64,000 nt of DNA. Origin: Puffinus mauretanicus. Taxonomy: Eukaryota; Chordata; Aves; Procellariiformes; Procellariidae. How positions within the stretch are numbered: position 1 is the stretch's first letter; the number at the start of each line of letters is the position of its first letter. The translations under genes and the position numbers were made by a program. The stretch lies in assembly GCA_023333565.1 (NCBI GenBank), contig JAJKFH010003627.1:8413501-8477500 (forward strand), in the 5' to 3' direction. The notes beneath the pieces were generated by a model. The model ran no database searches. It was given only the letters and a program-made list of their open reading frames with translations, and had not been told where the DNA came from. Shown one piece after another: positions 62,311 to 64,000 of this stretch.

Positions 62311-64000
62311 GCAAAGACTTTCACCTCTACAGCGTCCCCTCTGCTGTGGGGGGACACCTCCAGGGCTGCTCTGCCCACAGAGGTACGTACAGATGCATGC
62401 AGAGCTCAGATCACCTCGCACGTGTGCTCCTGGACGCCCACGGGTGTTAGTCTGGGCTGTGCACATGAAGAAAGCAAAGTCCTACACGACAGCCAACACC
62501 AAGTTACTTGGCCTCACCCGGGCTTCAAAGCAGCCCGTATCCCTGTGGGACAGCCCAGAGATATGTGTGGAGCACCCATGGAGTTATCCTCCACACACAC
62601 CCGGGTACGGACCCCCACCATATATGCCAGGATACATTCCCTGAAAACACAACGTAAAAAGGGAGGCGCTGGAAGCCAAATTCACTTGAACTCCAGCCTG
62701 TTCCCTCAATCTGCAGGGCAATTGTCCGGCTGAAATAACAACTCTAGGACAAAAAAAAAAAGGGACAAGCTGTGTTTGTTTATTCAGCTTCTTTCTCCCC
62801 CTCTCCTCTCGACAATGCCCTGACACCGTGTCCTGCCGCGCCGGGGCTGCAACCCCAACGGGCTAAATTTATCCCAGCTGGAGCCCTGTTTACAAGCCTT
62901 GTCCTGTTTACAGCATGGTCCATCCTGCCCAGGACCAGGCAGTGGCCATCCCTGGGGTGGTCAGTCCGTGTCTCCTCTTCTTCAGCCTCTGCCATGCCCA
63001 GGCTGCCTGTCTGGTCCCTGGAAAGATGCCCGACGCCCCACGCTCTCCATGTGTTTGCACACAGGGCAGCTTGTGGCCCCCTGTCCATTTAGGAAGCTAT
63101 GGGGAGATCTGGGCTTGCATGGGCTGCTGCTTGCCCAGTGTGGCTCAGTAGTGGCCCAGATGGCCACAGCCTCCATCAGTGCTGGCTGGTGGCACGCTGT
63201 CACCCAGGGAAGTGTTGGCTGCAAGCTCAGCAGTGAGAGTGCAGCACATCTCATGAGAAACCAACTGGCCAGGGACAACCATGCTCCACCATGAAGGCAT
63301 TAACGGAGCTGCAGGACTCATGCGGTTAGATGTGGGTGTTTTGCTCCCAACACCTCCCACTGCAGCAGAGGGCCACGGGCTCAGGTTGTCATGCATCTGT
63401 CCTTGTCCCCCTGATGGGCTCATGGGCTGGGAGGACAGAGCTGGCAGGAGCTCAGCCCCCTCTTCCACCCGCTGGCAGAACTGGATGTCACACCAGGGGT
63501 CTGAATGGTTGAGCCTGGCTGGGCCCTGTGGGTCGATGGCCTTGTGAAAATATATTAAACACTGGGGACGTGGCGGGGGGGTGCTCACTGCCAGCACCCC
63601 CCCTTGCACTCTTCCTGCACCGATTCCCATCTCTGGTGGGATGCACTGGCCACGGTCTGCTGGGGAGCGATGGCTGGCTGCCCCCCGGCGTGGGGGTCTC
63701 CTGCGGTCCCAGGCTGCCTCACCCGCAGGAGCTGCCTTCAGCAGGGCTCGGTTGGCAACATCCGGGCTCTTATTTGCTGTTTAATGAGTCCCAGCTAATG
63801 AATCCCAACACACGTAAGCTTTTCATTAACCCTTTGGCTTGCTGTCAGCATTGGCCACCGGTTTGCAGAGGCTGGGGATCACAAGAGTGGTTTCAGGGGT
63901 GACTGCAGATCCTCACCTATGAGCCTGCGTCCCACCTTGTGCCCTGCCACACTTTCCCAGCCCGTGCCCGGTCTCAGTGGCTGCAGAGGGGACACCAGCA
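62311..64000. other. Mixed to GC-rich intronic stretch to the window end
   Basis: Poly-A at 62751-62761. Small AT-rich spots at 63548-63560 and 63772-63835 (CTGTTTAATGAGTCC, GCTAATGAATCCC, CATTAACCC). No exon, RNA gene or transposon recognised. Confidence 0.5.

Larger units (their letters stand above)
10062..64000 (-). other. RNF220: RNF220 intron upstream of the exon (partial, over 53 kb)
   Basis: The large N-terminal RNF220 exon should lie 5' of the recognised exon, so at higher coordinates, but no frame here encodes it. In mammals the corresponding intron is very long and rich in conserved non-coding elements, and this stretch looks the same: many AT-rich enhancer-like islands in a GC-rich, repeat-poor background. 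A nested gene or non-coding RNA cannot be excluded, but no frame here resembles a known protein. Confidence 0.75.

Noticed and set aside
1..64000. tRNA, rRNA, microRNA, CRISPR array or endogenous viral sequence
   Set aside because: I saw no A/B box plus cloverleaf, no rRNA motif, no spaced direct-repeat array and no viral protein signature. Short hairpins noted are too weak to call microRNAs.

Overview
This window looks like avian nuclear DNA. It carries one short 3' tail of a CR1 LINE with the bird-typical ATTCTATG tail repeat, otherwise only very old degraded repeats, and a compact GC-rich intronic texture. The only protein-coding sequence I can support is one 130-bp exon at 9932-10061 on the minus strand. 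Its 42 complete codons, its C-P-I-C segment and its clean splice sites match the internal exon of RNF220, a RING-type E3 ubiquitin ligase, that follows the large N-terminal coding exon. The other RNF220 exons, including the RING exons, are not in the window. Everything above 10061 is therefore read as the long intron upstream of this exon, and everything below 9932 as the downstream intron.

The rest alternates between two textures. Blocks of about 100-700 bp are AT-rich, nearly free of repeats, and dense in TAATTA/CAATTA, POU-like, SOX, FOX and TCF/LEF-like cores. This is how vertebrate developmental enhancers and conserved non-coding elements usually look. The strongest are at 2918-3340, 6775-7015, 8530-9060, 11100-11460, 14830-15250, 16740-17240, 19070-19690, 22685-23285, 28540-29040, 32030-32760, 37135-37560, 40880-41410, 44035-44260, 56300-56640 and 59285-59690. 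Between them lie GC-rich stretches with long but featureless open frames, simple repeats, minisatellites and fragments of old MIR-like SINEs. Conservation cannot be proved from one sequence, so these blocks are called enhancer-like only.

Several CpG islands sit deep in the upstream intron, at 25340-25625, 32230-33060, 35225-35520, 41180-41310 and 52380-52590. One more lies just 3' of the exon at 7681-7990. The one at 32281-32520 shows no CpG depletion (28 CpG in 240 bp, observed/expected about 1.2 by hand count) and lies inside an enhancer-like block. These may be orphan islands over enhancers or alternative promoters.

The overall picture is a developmental-regulator intron packed with putative cis-regulatory modules. 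RNF220 acts in neural patterning and in Wnt and Hedgehog signalling, and several blocks carry homeodomain, NKX2, Pax-dimer and TCF/LEF-type sites. I saw no tRNA, rRNA, CRISPR, viral element or second gene.
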